A stretch of DNA of 64,000 bases from Diphasiastrum complanatum (taxonomy: Eukaryota; Streptophyta; Lycopodiopsida; Lycopodiales; Lycopodiaceae), in NCBI GenBank assembly GCA_029204225.1, contig CM055100.1, positions 64,337,067 to 64,401,066 of the forward strand, given 5' to 3'. The notes under the pieces were generated by a model that did no database searches, was not told the DNA's origin, and saw only the letters and a list, made by a program, of their open reading frames with translations. Positions 31,791 through 45,152 of this stretch are shown here, one piece after another. Position numbers and translations under genes: made by a program. The stretch's first letter is position 1. Each line of letters begins with the position of its first letter.

Positions 31791-32437
31791 TTTATTGGCA
31801 TTCTAAGTATATATATGTTTTAGATCAATTATCATAGTAACAAAATCTTGAATAAAACTTTCACAAAGCCCATGTCCCATGCTTGTTTTATAGTTGGATA
31901 TTAAACTATCTTGGTAGATAATATAAGTTAGTACATAAAAATGAAATTTAAAATCTATAATTCTAATTCTAAGTTAAAAAGAAAAAGAGACATATATGAG
32001 TTTTACTATTGATAGATTAATTGGTTTGCAGAAATGATCTATCTTTATTACATACACTATGAATTGTTGGCCCACCTCGCACCTCACATTTCCAACAGGT
32101 CCAAGCCAAGTACTCTCTCAACCACTCTCACAATAAATCTATCAATGATTTTACAACACAAAGTAAGTGCAAGCAAGGATTGTCTTAATCACTCTCATAA
32201 CAAATCTCTCATCCACTTTAAACAATGAGGATATGAGCTTCCAACTGTTAAGGTCATGGCCTTTCCCTATGCAATGCCATAAATGTGAATTTTATATTTT
32301 GTTGTTACGACAAGGTTTTCCAAATAAAAGTTTACTTGAAAATTCTCCACTTATGTGAAGGATAAGTGATGCTCGAATCCTTTCCTTCTCTCTCTAAAAG
32401 ACTAGGGCCACATATGACATGTGTGTGTGTGTGTGTG

Positions 32438-32473
<36 letters not shown>

Positions 32474-33120
32474 TTCCCCCACAATCGGGTACAATCTATA
32501 GCTCCACATGTGGACCACAATTTTCTTATGGCGTGTGTTATGATTCATGAAACTTTATGAGCACTTTTATGAAGCCTTTCAACAACTTATGACCTCATGC
32601 CAAAATGTGTCTTTTCCACAAATGAATGCAAGTCATGAATACAAGAGCACACCTCAAAGAAATCCTTTACTTATTAGGAATTGACAAATGTTTGCTTGGA
32701 CAACGCATGATTGACTGCCACATAACGCATGCACTTTTTGCCAAACACTGGGCATCCACATGAATACTTTACAATAATATTTAATGCTTAAGTGTCAATC
32801 TTGTAATGGCTATTTACACAATAGTTTTGTTGGAAGCTCTAAAGTTTTGAAAATCACATGCACATTCATTTCGAATGTGGCTTGAGAAAAAAAAAAGACA
32901 AGGTGATTTATACATCATGAGAAGCTTTGTCTTATGCGGAGCATTTAAATGATCGTAATGCCAAGTCTTCAATTTTTCTTTGTATTTTGGATGCATCTCC
33001 AGAGGTGGAATTTGCTTGCAATTGGAATGCCACTCATGTTATTCAAGAATTCTCATCCTTGACTAAATACATCAGTGATTTTGTCCATAATTTATGAAAG
33101 AAAAAATTTCAGACTTGACA
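31791..33120. other. No gene seen; (TG)n(TC)n tract
   Basis: AT-rich DNA. A compound microsatellite TGTGTG...TCTCTC lies at 32420-32474. No protein motif found. Confidence 0.4.
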
Positions 33121-33225
33121 TTAGGCCCATGGGCCTCGGGCCTTCCATGCAGGTCGGGGGGCCTTGCCCTCGGGCAAGGGCCCTCCCTGCGAGGAAGGCC
33201 CTTGGACCGGGGCCTTCCACCCCCC
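33121..33225. repeat. GC-rich island with GGCCTTCC hairpins
   Basis: GGGGCCTTGCCCTCGGGCAAG is followed by GGCCCTCCC...GAGGAAGGCCC and CCGGGGCCTTCC, several overlapping inverted repeats in about 100 bases, abrupt against AT-rich flanks. The phrase CCCCGGGGCCTTC recurs at about 33346. Related patches occur at 26530-26835. Confidence 0.6.
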
Positions 33226-33588
33226 AAAAAGTCACAAAAACAATAAAGATTGCATAATCTAAAAATTAAAAAATAACAAAGAACTCATTTAGATGCTCAA
33301 ACTCAAGTAACCTGTTAGCTTTTAACAAATCATCGCAATAGTTTACCCCGGGGCCTTCACAAAACCAAGAAAGGCATGAATTAATAAAAATAAAATATTA
33401 GAAGGGGTTGAGTAAATAAAAATGATATAAAATGTTTGCGGAGCTTTACAATGGTATGAATTTCTATGTTCCTCTTTGTCGCCCGGTGCTTTGCCTTCTC
33501 TGCAGCTAAAGACACGCTAAAGTTTATGCGCACGCTCTTGGATGTTAGGAGCAGGCCACTTGGACAAAAATCGACGGTCGAAGATATA

Positions 33589-33594
33589 CACGTG
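33589..33594. promoter_or_regulatory. G-box CACGTG upstream of the otubain gene
   Basis: ACACGTGTC about 190 bases before the chosen start codon, a palindromic G-box/ABRE-type site bound by bZIP and bHLH factors in plants. Function here is inference. Confidence 0.35.
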
Positions 33595-33778
33595 TCAAAA
33601 TCTTAACGTTTTTGTAAAATCTAACGGTGGCTGTTCTTGCGCTCGGTCGCCACCCCTCGAGCAGTGCAGTCCTTTATCTGCACCTCGTTCCAGCACAACT
33701 TCCTCTTCTGTTTGTTGGATCGTGTTCTCAAAAACTTACGCGTCTCGATTAGCAAGCACGTGCTCGGGGGTAGGTGAG

Positions 33779-34000
33779 ATGGTGGTAGAGCAGATTGCTG
33801 CCGCGGCTAAAGATTCGACAATGAAGGAGGAGGAGAGTGGGGGCGATGCTGATGGTCCAGCGTACGTTGCTGCTGGCGACGAGGAGGCAAATGATGATAA
33901 GATTTCAAGCTTCGAGAGGCCGCGTGATGACGAGATTATTGCTCATCACCATCAAATCTGCGCTCAGGAAGCCGAGAAATTTGAGTTTGTTGGCAACAAG
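33779..34000 (+). CDS. Otubain exon 1
   Basis: 74 codons, MVVEQIAAAAKD to FEFVGNK, an acidic, poorly conserved N-terminus. Donor AAG|GTGGAT, phase 0. Confidence 0.85.
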
Positions 34001-37000
34001 GTGGATATCTGATACTCCTGTGGCATTTGGCCTTTTTCGTGCTTTGTTTTGGATTATGTTTCGTTTTCGAGAATGGCGAACTGAAAAATGCATCCGTCAC
34101 GAAAGGTCTGTGAAAACAAGGGGTATCTGTATTGTGATTAGCAGGGGCGGATGTGTTTGATGGTGGTACAGACTCTTTTTTTCGAGAGACAATATTGCTT
34201 TTTCCCGTAAGAAATTGCTTAAGCAAAAATACTTGTATTTTATCTGCGACAGTTCACAGGAAGCAGTCTTTTGGTGCTGTTATTGCGTTCCTGCTTGTTA
34301 TTCACTAAGATATCATGAGCTGAAATTCTTGGAGCTTTTTATATCTTTTAGACCATTCTGTGAGCTTCTGCATGAATTGCTAATTGCATCTGAGTTCCAA
34401 CATTTGACAGATTTATTCGCAAAACAAACTCATTTAAAGAACTTTCTGGTTTGATATTTTAACGAAATCAATGATTGTTGCTACTAATTTAAAAGAAGAT
34501 GATCTTTTTCGATTTAGGATAAATGGTAAGAAGTGACAATGTAACCCCTCATTTCGAAGGCATTTTCAAATGTTGTTTTGCTTTAGGCTCAGGCCTCTGC
34601 AACAAACCTTGCATGTCTGCAAGTCATTTTCTGTTTCGTAGATGGCACTTAGGACAATGTTGCAAAAATGCAAATCATCTTAAGTGTCAAATATTGGTTA
34701 ACAAATGTTGTCTACTTGGAATGTCACATTTCTCGATTACAATTGGCATGAGAAATCCCTTCATGATGTCACTTGTTTTCTTGTGACGATTGTATGCAGA
34801 TTTCTAGATGGTCAATCCCGTTGATAAAGATATCGTCAGCTAGGTTAACTACTGGAATTTGAGAAAGCAAGTGGTTTAGATGTATGGGGATTTCCCGCTT
34901 GACCTTTTCATTGGGGAATCATGCCATAAAAGATGGTGAGGCCATAAGGCCAAGCCATTCTTTACAGCCTCACCATCTTTTATGGCAGGATGACCCAATG
35001 GAAGGTCAATGGGAAATCTCATTCCCTTATGTAAAGGATGATCTATGTTACCCAAAATGACAAGTGTGACCTCGGTCAAACTTTATGGAATTTAAAGCCT
35101 TGAAATCTTTATGGAAATATCTATGGCATGGCTTAGCTCTTTTTATGTTCTCAATGGTTTTTGCAAAATTTAAGCCTCTTTGGCAGTACACTATATCAAC
35201 AATAGGGAATTCTTTACTTTGGAATTATTGCACGATCTGCAATAAAAATCGTTGTGATCTAATAAACTCTTACTGCAGGAGCCAATTTCAGTTCTAGCGG
35301 CTGAGTATGAGTCTGGGAATCCTGTATTCAAGGCAAAAATTGAGGTAGCCTTTAGAATTAAAGAGTTAGTTTCTTGGTAATAGACCTACATGAGGTGTCC
35401 AATAAGGGAGTGCTAGTCTAAGCACTAATCCATATAAAATAGTGCAATCTTTTTGAATTGATAGCTTTCTCATGCTAGTGTGGCCATGTGAATCAGTTTT
35501 TTGGCAAAGCAGTGTAACAATGAGTCATGAACTTGGACCGTTACACAGAAACTGGCGAGCCTATATGGAGCAATTCGACGCGCCCGGGGAGATGGGAATT
35601 GCTTTTTTCGAAGTTTCATGTTCTCATACTTGGTACCTTTTCCTTTCTGCTTAAAGCATGATATTGTGCACAATACAACCTGAATCAGAACAGCGAAACA
35701 TATCTTTGCTTTCTGCTCGAAACATGATACTGTATGCGCTACAACCCAAAGTGAAACATGTTACATGTTTATTTCCACCATTGCAAACAGTGAAAGATGT
35801 TATGTGCATATTTCAAGCATTGCAATTTCTGATTCGCTCCATTGTCACTGTTAGAATAAACATTTAATCTCACTTTGATTTGTTGCTATTTATTACAACA
35901 CTATAAAAAGGGTGATTCAGGATAGAACCATGCCTTCCCCTCATTTTTTTGTATCAACTTTCGAGAGTGCATAATACTTCCACCAGTTAGTAAGCTTGTT
36001 CTAGGGTTTGAAGGTTCCAATGGCTGCTGTGTCATCACATATGGTGGAGCACAATATAGAAATCAAGCCAAGCTGACCATCAAAGTCAATATATTGAAGA
36101 TACAAGAAGATTCATAAGACCTTTAAGTCTTGATTATTGCTGTTATTGGTATTGTGCTGGCTATATTAGTGGTGCTGGACAACTGTACATGAGAGGCAGG
36201 ATGTTTTGCAAAGTACATTTCATTTGACAAAAATCAACTCAACATTGACATTTCTGCTTGTTCCGCACATATGTTCTCATGCCAAGTTTGTAAACAGTCT
36301 CAGTGCCAGAATAAATGATCTAGAATGCAGAATTTGTTAAGAACTGAAATAGCAATCTCATTTAAGTGATGTTTTCAACCTTCATGTCGCTCAGCCTGTT
36401 GATTTTGTGTATCACAGAACCTACATAATATCATCTGTTTTTGCAAATCAGGAAATCGTGGAACCTAAATTGCCCTGTTCTTCAAGCTTGACTTGCCTAG
36501 AGCAGATCATTTTTATTGATAGCCTTTAAAGTTTGGTCAATTCAATGTTGAAGTCATGAGGTTGGGCTTATTTGCTCATATATTCACTGTTTAGTTGTAT
36601 GCATATCCTCGCTTCAAACTCAAGGGTTTGGGTTAACAATCTATCACCTAGAAACCATGACAACCCAGAGAAACAGTCGTTACATGCAGACCATAGTTTT
36701 GGTGTTTCTTTCATTGCCCAGGATATGTTCCAATGGTGCAGAGGGGTTAAATGACTGGTTGATTATTCTATTGATACATTTGGAAAATGGAAGCTGACCT
36801 CCTCTCTTTATCTATGTATTAGGAGTACATATTGGAGACAAAAAATGGAGCAGAGGTTGCCCGTGTACTGAAAAGCGTGGAGTCCTGTAAGCGGGCTCTG
36901 ATTGGACTTGGATATGCAGAATTCACTTTTGAAGATTTTCTTGCGGTACAATTGGTTGCAGAATAGATTTCCTTTTTACAGAAAAAGTTGGTTAAAGGAG

Positions 37001-40000
37001 CATCTAGCTCGTTTGAAGATGCACAAGTGATTGTCCTAACTCCTAGAGTCTTACTCATTAGAAGTTCCAACGGTTGCCTTGCTCGTCATATCTTTCAGAT
37101 ACAATGTCATTGATATTTGAAAATGAAAATCTTTACTTTGCTGTGGGGCCCATAATGCTGTGTTTTGTCGAGTGCCATACAAAAGAAGGCTTCTAAAGTA
37201 CCTGACGCCTATGCATCATGTCATTTTTAGCAATGCCATGCATATTGTCTTGTTGCAAAATGTTTGTGAATGTCATTTGCATTTGTTAAACACATACTTT
37301 GTATCTCTTAAAGAGACTCAGTTTCATTCTGCAAAACTTGAGATTGACATTTCTGATCAGGACTACTTCTGAAGACTTCAAACTCTATTTTACTCAGGTC
37401 TTCGTCGAACAGCTGGAAAGTGTCCTACCAGGCACAACATCATCTATCAGGTGAAGTGTCTGAGGGATCTGTTTAATCATCATGAGTTTCAACATAAGTG
37501 ATATTCGGAAGCACTAAGTTTGATTCTCTTTTATATTTTGAACTATGCATAAGATTAATACTCTCTGATTGTGTATTATTTTCATTTTGACCTAATATTT
37601 TGGTTTCTCATACAAACCAGTTTGTAACAAGTGATTTGTGTGAAGCTCGCATTGGATACATTTGAAAATTTTGCAAACAACGAACAAATACTTTGAAGGT
37701 CAAGTTATGTAGAGGGCAATAATTTGTAGAAAACCTAGTGTTTTTGTTTCAAAACTTTTGTTATAAGTTATTTGACGGCACTTCTTTTTGAAAAGCGACT
37801 TTTGAACTCTCCATGCCTGTAGCATCTAAACGGAGCTGTTGTGAAATGAGGGTATTTGGAAATCAATAGACAATCTGTTCTTCATACTTTCGCAAAATAA
37901 TAAAAATATGATTTTTTTCATGAAGGCTCTTCCAGAGACAATCTTAAAGCAGGATGGTACCTCTTTGACTCCTTCATATAGTGTTACATGACTAGAAACA
38001 TGAGTAGTTTAATTAAGTACGCAACTTGATTTCCTTAGAATCAAGATTCAATGATGTAAGCGTAGGCCTCCAAGGTACAAAAATCAGTTCTCCCTTCTAA
38101 GCTGCATGACTGAAATCAACTAGAAAGTAGCCCAAAATTGAAAGTGTCTCCTATCTAGTTTAGGTTGCATCCCCCTTCCAAGAAGCTTGGCCATTTTTGG
38201 TTAGATGAACATCCCAAGTTTTCCAAATTGTGAAAATGTATGTGAGGGAGTTGCTGGAAAATCCATGATTGAAAGCCAATGAATGCAAGATGTTGGATCT
38301 AGTTTCTAAGACAACTTGGAAATCTCCAAACCAACTTACACAACTAGGAGATAGTACACACCATCTACCAAATCCACATTGCACAAGTACAATAGCTTGG
38401 GTCTCCACCAAGTTATAAACACAACCTACATAGATTGCATCTCATAAGCTCAATAAAGCAAAACTTCAACTAGGACTATTGAATGAACTTGTAGTTGCAA
38501 ATACGTACAGAAAATGTAGATGCATCATTGTGAAGGACGTACAATACTTAAGCACATCCATCTAAGGGCATTGAGCAGTTGGGTGCACTATTTCCCTCCA
38601 AAAGTAGTGCGCCCCTTATCATTTAAATTATGCATGAGGGTTTTTTGAGGGTTCTTTATAGTTTCTTTAAAGTAAGTAGGGATCAAAGACACTCATTTGA
38701 TAGCTTATTGAGGTGTTTGGGCTCTTTGTGGGAGAACTCAACTATATTGCTCGAGTTTTGGGCTCTTTGTGGGAGAACTCAACTATATTGCTTGAGGGCT
38801 TTGTATCCAATTTGAATTGGTAAGTCTTTAGTGATTTTTGAGGGAGATGTTCATTGTTCATCAAAATAATCGCCTTTATGCTTTATGTGTTTCCATCTTT
38901 TGAATCTATTCATAAGTTGGTATTAGAACACTTTCTTGAGCATTTGGAAAGGTGCTAGTTTCTTTTACTTCTGTGTTTCGCTTTTTTTAGTTGCTTTCTC
39001 CCTTTTATTGTTCTCTCTCTAGATGTGTTCTTTCTCTAGCCGCTTCCTCTCTCTAGTCGTTTTCTCTCCATAGAGTCAATAATGTGTTCTTTTCTACATT
39101 TTTTGCCATAAGTTTTTCGTTTGTGATCAAAATTGAAACTTTTATCAGTTGTTGGTTTTCCAGTAGCTTGTTGCCCTGGAGAAGTGATTATCTTCGAATT
39201 CCTAATTCCAAAAACCTTAAAGTTCGATGTTTGGATAAACTCTTCTCAAATTATATTTTTGAATTTGGATATGTTCAATTTCCAATCTCCCAAATAGATA
39301 CATAAACTCATCTTTTTCATCTTTTTTCGTGACAAAAGTTTGAACTAATTATATAGCTGTACCAAGGAAGCTTTTCATGAACTTAAAAGCTATCTACCTT
39401 TGCCATTTCGTGTGGACTTGTTGGTTGAAGATATGGGATCTTAGGAGGTTCTTGTACGTGCTTTTAGTCTTGATTATGCTTTCTGAATCCTTGTTCAATG
39501 CTTTAGACGTCACATTCTTAAGTTTTTGCTTTTTTGAATTGGGATACTGGTTTTTTAGAATTTTGAATGGAAAATTTCAGATTTGAAGCTTAGTTCATTA
39601 GTCTCTACTTTGCCTATTGATGGATCTTAGCCACTCTCTTAAATGAAACTTAGCCTCCATGCTAACCATTGTCTTGCATAAAACTCAGCCTTCAAGCAGC
39701 CTTGCAAGGGAAATTTGGCCTATTGATGAATCCTGCCCTCTTTCTTGCATGATACTTGGCTTTCAAGCAACCTTGCAAGGGAAAAAATGGCCTATTGATG
39801 GATCTTATCCACTATTTTGCATGAAGCGCAACCTTGCATGGAAATTTGGCCTATAGTGGATCTTAGCACTCTATTGCATTAAACTCAGCCTCCAAACAAC
39901 CTTGCATGGGAAGATTGGCTTATTGATGGATCTTATCCACTCTTTTGCATGAAACTTGGTTGCCTTTCATATGTTCTGATTTGTATTCAAACGTTCACCT

Positions 40001-43000
40001 AGTATATTGTGTGATGGATGTTTGATGATGCAATCTAGTTTGTGAAGTTTGAAATGTGTCCATTCAACATTGTCATGTGCACTTGTGACACTGTGAACAC
40101 TGAATTGTAATATGGTTTCAGTCTTCAGCTTTCTACCAACAATAGTTAACTTTGAAATGTATGTCCATTCAACATTGTCATGTGCACTTGTGACGCTGTG
40201 AACACTGAATTGTAATATGGTTTCAGTCTTCAGCTTTCTACCAACAATAGTTAACTTTGAAATGTATGTTTCCAATAGAAATCTAACATCTATAAGATTT
40301 TAGACAAATTGTAAACAATATACATATTACATAAGATATTTTTTAGCATTATATCTAAAAAATACAAAAAAAAAATGCCGATTCTTAAAAATAGCAATCA
40401 CTAAAGGGTCTTCCCAATCCTGTCCATAAACTAGTAAATGAGGCAGAGTGTAGAACCCTCCCTCGGCACATGGTACACTGGTTGCAGGACCTCAACCAAC
40501 TGCTTGGCCTGTCACAAAATCATCTCCAAAAGGAATCCTTTGGAACCTAAGTCCAGTTGGCATGTTGCTATGATGCCACTGTGTGAACTCCGAGCTGGCT
40601 GCCATCTAGCACAATGCAGGTTGAATCCAAAGCAACTGCTCCAACACGATGAAGTGGTAGGCAAAGCGTGTGGGTCCTAGCTTCTTCATATCCAGCGGGC
40701 TATATGTCCCTGAAGATGGCACTGGATGTGATGGAGGAAATCCAGGGCTCCTAGGTCATGCATCAAAAGATCGATGCAGTGTGCTGCACATGCGGTCCAT
40801 ACAATAGTAGGGTAGTCCCTCTTCAAAAGCTCACCCATAGCCACATAGTTGCTGGCATTGTTAGTGACCACCTACACCCCATGATGTGCCCCCACCTCGA
40901 TATTTGCTGCACGTATATGGTCATAGACAAACTCTCCCAAACCAACAGTGCCATTTCGAGAAGCATCCACACCCCTGTGAAATACAGTGCTCAGTGAACA
41001 TGAAACCAAGATGTTGATAGTAGGCCTGCGCCTAATATCAATCCACCCATCCGATAAAATAGAGCAACCCTATGTGGCCCAAGCATGTCGTATGGGGATG
41101 AGCTCTCTCGTGATGCATGCATGCTCCTCTCTCAGCTGGCGAGTACGAAGAGCCTCGCGTGTGGGGAGGCTCCAAGTGGCATCACAAGCTGCAATCTCCC
41201 TCGCCATGTCATGAAAGATGGTGGTGTCGACCAAGGCAAATGCAAGGTATCCACTGAAAAAAACCGGTGTTAAGTCTAGTGGCTGCCTTATGGTGTGTCC
41301 GCTGCCACACTGCATGCACTGTGGTATGTCAATATCTACTCGCATTGTCTTATGTAGGTGCTTGTGGTCGTGGCTTGACTCTAGGGCATGTGTGTGCGCC
41401 ACCTTGTGCTCTCTCCCCAACACCTCCCATAGCCGCCATAGGAATTGCCGCCTCTGCTGAACCTGGGCTACTACCCTCAATAGGCCCCCCCCAACTGACT
41501 CCATTGATGGAAAAGCCTCTCCTATAGATGATGGCCTTGCTACTGTTGGCCGTGATGGGTCTGGCTCTGCCGATGAAGTGCATGATGGCCCTACTGCTGC
41601 TCCTACTACACATGGAGGCCGTGATGGGCCTGCTTCTGATGAACTAGGCCGTCAGAACTAGGCCGTGATGGCCCTGCGCCACCCAGCCCCTGACCCAGTG
41701 TCAACATAACCTAATTGCCCACCAATTTGTACCATGGGCCCATTCGTTGCTACTGCTCCTCCATATGTGTTTAGTAGGCACTCTCACTCAAGTGCAAGAA
41801 TTGCCACGCATGTGGCAATGCCCATGGTCCGCCCATTTGGCCTGGTCACACCAAGCGAGTGTGCTCTGATCCTCGTCATGCTGCAAAAGGTGGCACCGCA
41901 AAACAAGCAACGCCATCTGCGTGCACCTAAACTTGTAAAAACTATGGTGTCTCCCTCTAGGAGATCCACCATCAACCACACCTCGTCTCGTCACAAACAT
42001 GGCTATAGAAACCCTCAAGACGCTATAAAAAAAGGTCAAAAACTCAATGGAAAGTGGTTAGGTGAAAAAAGGGAGCTAAAACAAGCCTAGAGAGCCACCT
42101 AATACCTAAACCGTAATTCCAATGGATGCATGAGGCCTACCCTAAACCCTAACCCCAAAACCTAGAAAAAACACAATGCAAAATGCCTCATGCACACCAA
42201 CCACATGAATGCTCATAGTGACCACCTATGCACAAAGAAGCTTGGGAACATGCAATCACTCTCTCGCTAGCAACCCTACATCCAATCTTAGCAACATGAA
42301 TCACTCAAATGATGCATATAGCTTGCAAAACAAGCAAGGAAAAACAAGGTGAAAAAAAGCTTCAAGAAGTTGCCGTGCTTGCAAATCCCCACATGATCAC
42401 TATTGCCCTCTTCTATGTGCTACATTCACCTTGCACTCATCATGACCTCCACATAGAGTGCTCACACTACCCATTCGGCCTCCTATTCCTCTCTCCACAA
42501 GACTTTCTTTTTTCCAAGAAGTGCGTTGGCAATGGGGCTTCGCAGCTGCAAACAAAAAATTTACGGGTGTCTAGAACAGAGTTCTGGGGCTCCAAAATGC
42601 AGCATTCCAAAAAGCAAGGGCTTGGAACGCCATTTCGAGGCAACTTAGTCGCATCATGTCACAATCAAAGAATCATTCAAAATTCTTTTTCTGGGTCCGA
42701 TTCTTTCCGATTCGAATCGGACTCGATCGACTCTTTGATGAATCGTGGTTCGTTTGCCAATGAATCGTGGTTCGTGGAAACACTAGAAGGTATACCTTTT
42801 TAGCAATCTATTTATTTTGTCTTCCACAAGCCTATACATGCAGTTGTTCATTTGCTTCACTCTATGTGGGCTACTGGAGCCATACGCACAGATGGCGATC
42901 TTGTGGACGACTGAAGGACATACACACAGAATGTGTATCTAGGTCAGGGTTGTCCCCCAAGCACTTGTTTAATTGTGAAAAGTTTGTTTGTACTTTCTGA

Positions 43001-45094
43001 CGACTCGCTCATTTATCTGACAATGTCCCGTCTTTGTGTAGGTCATGGCCCCTTGTTGCGTAGGATCGAGAGACAGATGTTGGATTTTGAGCGCAGATAG
43101 GGATGTTTCATTGGATCTTAGGGTGAGTGTGACAAGTTTTGTTGGAGATGCTCACATGGTGGGGTGTGGTGGACAAATCCACTCTTGATATTACCACTCT
43201 TGCCACTCACATCCTTGCTCAGGATTGTTTCGCTTCGGCCTGTGAGTAGAACTGGAGCACTTGAGAAAAAAAAAAGGAAGAAGAGATCAAGTACATGGGA
43301 TACACCTCCCTACTTCACCAAGCAGGAAGCATCCTACATCAGATACTAGAAGATGGCCTAGATGGTACTATGAAACTATCAAGGATAGTGTCATTTTGGA
43401 ACAGGAAGAGTCCAGTACACAAGGGACTAGGAGATTGGCTAGGCTTGAAAAGTAACTTGAAGATCAAGATCAACAGGAGGATCATCGTGAGGATGGGGAT
43501 GTACACTTTGCATATATGGCCACATATTGGAAACCAAGCATCCATCTACTTTCAGGGAGGCTGAAAAAGAGGACATTTGGAGGAAAGCTATGGATGAGGA
43601 GTACGACTCTATCATGAAGAACAAGACTTGGAGGCAGGTAAAATGGCCATTGGATGCAAGTGGGTCTATAGAACTAAGTACAAATTATATTGTCCTATAG
43701 ATAAACCCAAGGCAAGATTGGTGGCAAAAGGTTATGCTCAATAGGAAGGGATTGACTATGAAGAAACTTTTGCACCAATTGCTATGTCAACTACTATGAG
43801 GACAATTTTGTCATTGACAACTCACAAAACTTCCAAGAGAACAAAGTAAACATTAAGGGGGAGTGTTAGGAATTAATGTTTATTTGTAACCCCTAGTGTT
43901 TGATTGGCCATGCTTGCGTGCTATTATAGGCACCATTTCTATTTATAGTAAATTCTAAAGTCAATTTGGTCGTTCATGTATGTAGGTGGGCGCACTAGTT
44001 CTAGGATAGGTCTTGGTTATAGTACTTAGAAATTCATTATGGGACTTTACCCAAAATAGCTTTTTGACTTTAGCCATTAGCTTTTTGGCATTTAAGCTTT
44101 TGCTTTTGCTTTTAGCATTTCGAACCTTATCACAGCTGTCTACCAATGACAGCCAGGCTAGCATGCAAAGTTGTTATAGGTTTTTGTATGAATGCATCCT
44201 TTGTGGATGATAGAAATCCTTAGATGGGGCATGTCCATTACTAAACTTGACGAACGAAGATGTCATCCTATAGGTCAATTTGTTATTAATGGAACATGAA
44301 GACCGAATTGAAGATTACGATGCGGATATGAAGCTACAACCAAGCAAGACATTATGAAAATAAGTGCAACCAAGAAGATCGCACGTTTATACAGTTCCTT
44401 GCACATTAATGCCATTAATGTAGTTCTTTAACCTTCTTGAGGGACAATCCAAATTCTTAGGCCTTCTTGAGGCCATTTCCTAGCTTGGCATAGATGGAAG
44501 TAAGGGGAAAATCGTTCAATAGATGTTCATTGAAACTAAATTTGTTAACTTTAAGAAGCTCACTCTCATGAACATAAAAAGGCATGTTGCAAAAGTAGCA
44601 TATAGTTGGTGCACACTGCACCATCTTTTCTCTCTTCTTGCTTTTCATGTATTCTCTCCCATCCATGCAAGTGCCTTGTATTCCTGTGTAACCTTTGGGA
44701 GGGTGCACCACCACTATCATTCAAATTTCGAGGCATTCTTCTCTTGGAGACTAGAACTCTCTCATTGTGTGTGGTTGAACTTGGTTGTAGGTGTGCTAGG
44801 AGCCTCGACGATCTTCATCAATGCTCTCTCTTGCGTCCCATAGTAGATGATGGATCTTCATTGTCTCATTCTATCTTCCCTTGGGCTTTGTACCCGAGTA
44901 CTAGCTCTACTATCTCTCTCCACCTCTTTCTCTCAAGTTTTGTTTCTATATTGAGTGTTACTATACTCTCTACTTGAAAATTTTCCCTCTTACATGGTTT
45001 GGTTTTTCTCTCTACTTGAGTAAGTACCCTACTTTCTCTCTCTACTAGAGGCTAGTTGCTTTTTTTTCTTCTTCGTGTGTGTGTGTGTGTGTGT

Positions 45095-45152
<58 letters not shown>

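Noticed and set aside
35472-35654. Open frame at 35472-35654 as otubain exon 3
   Set aside because: The conserved RGDGNCFFRSF is in a different frame; the splice-bounded exon 35549-35632 is right.
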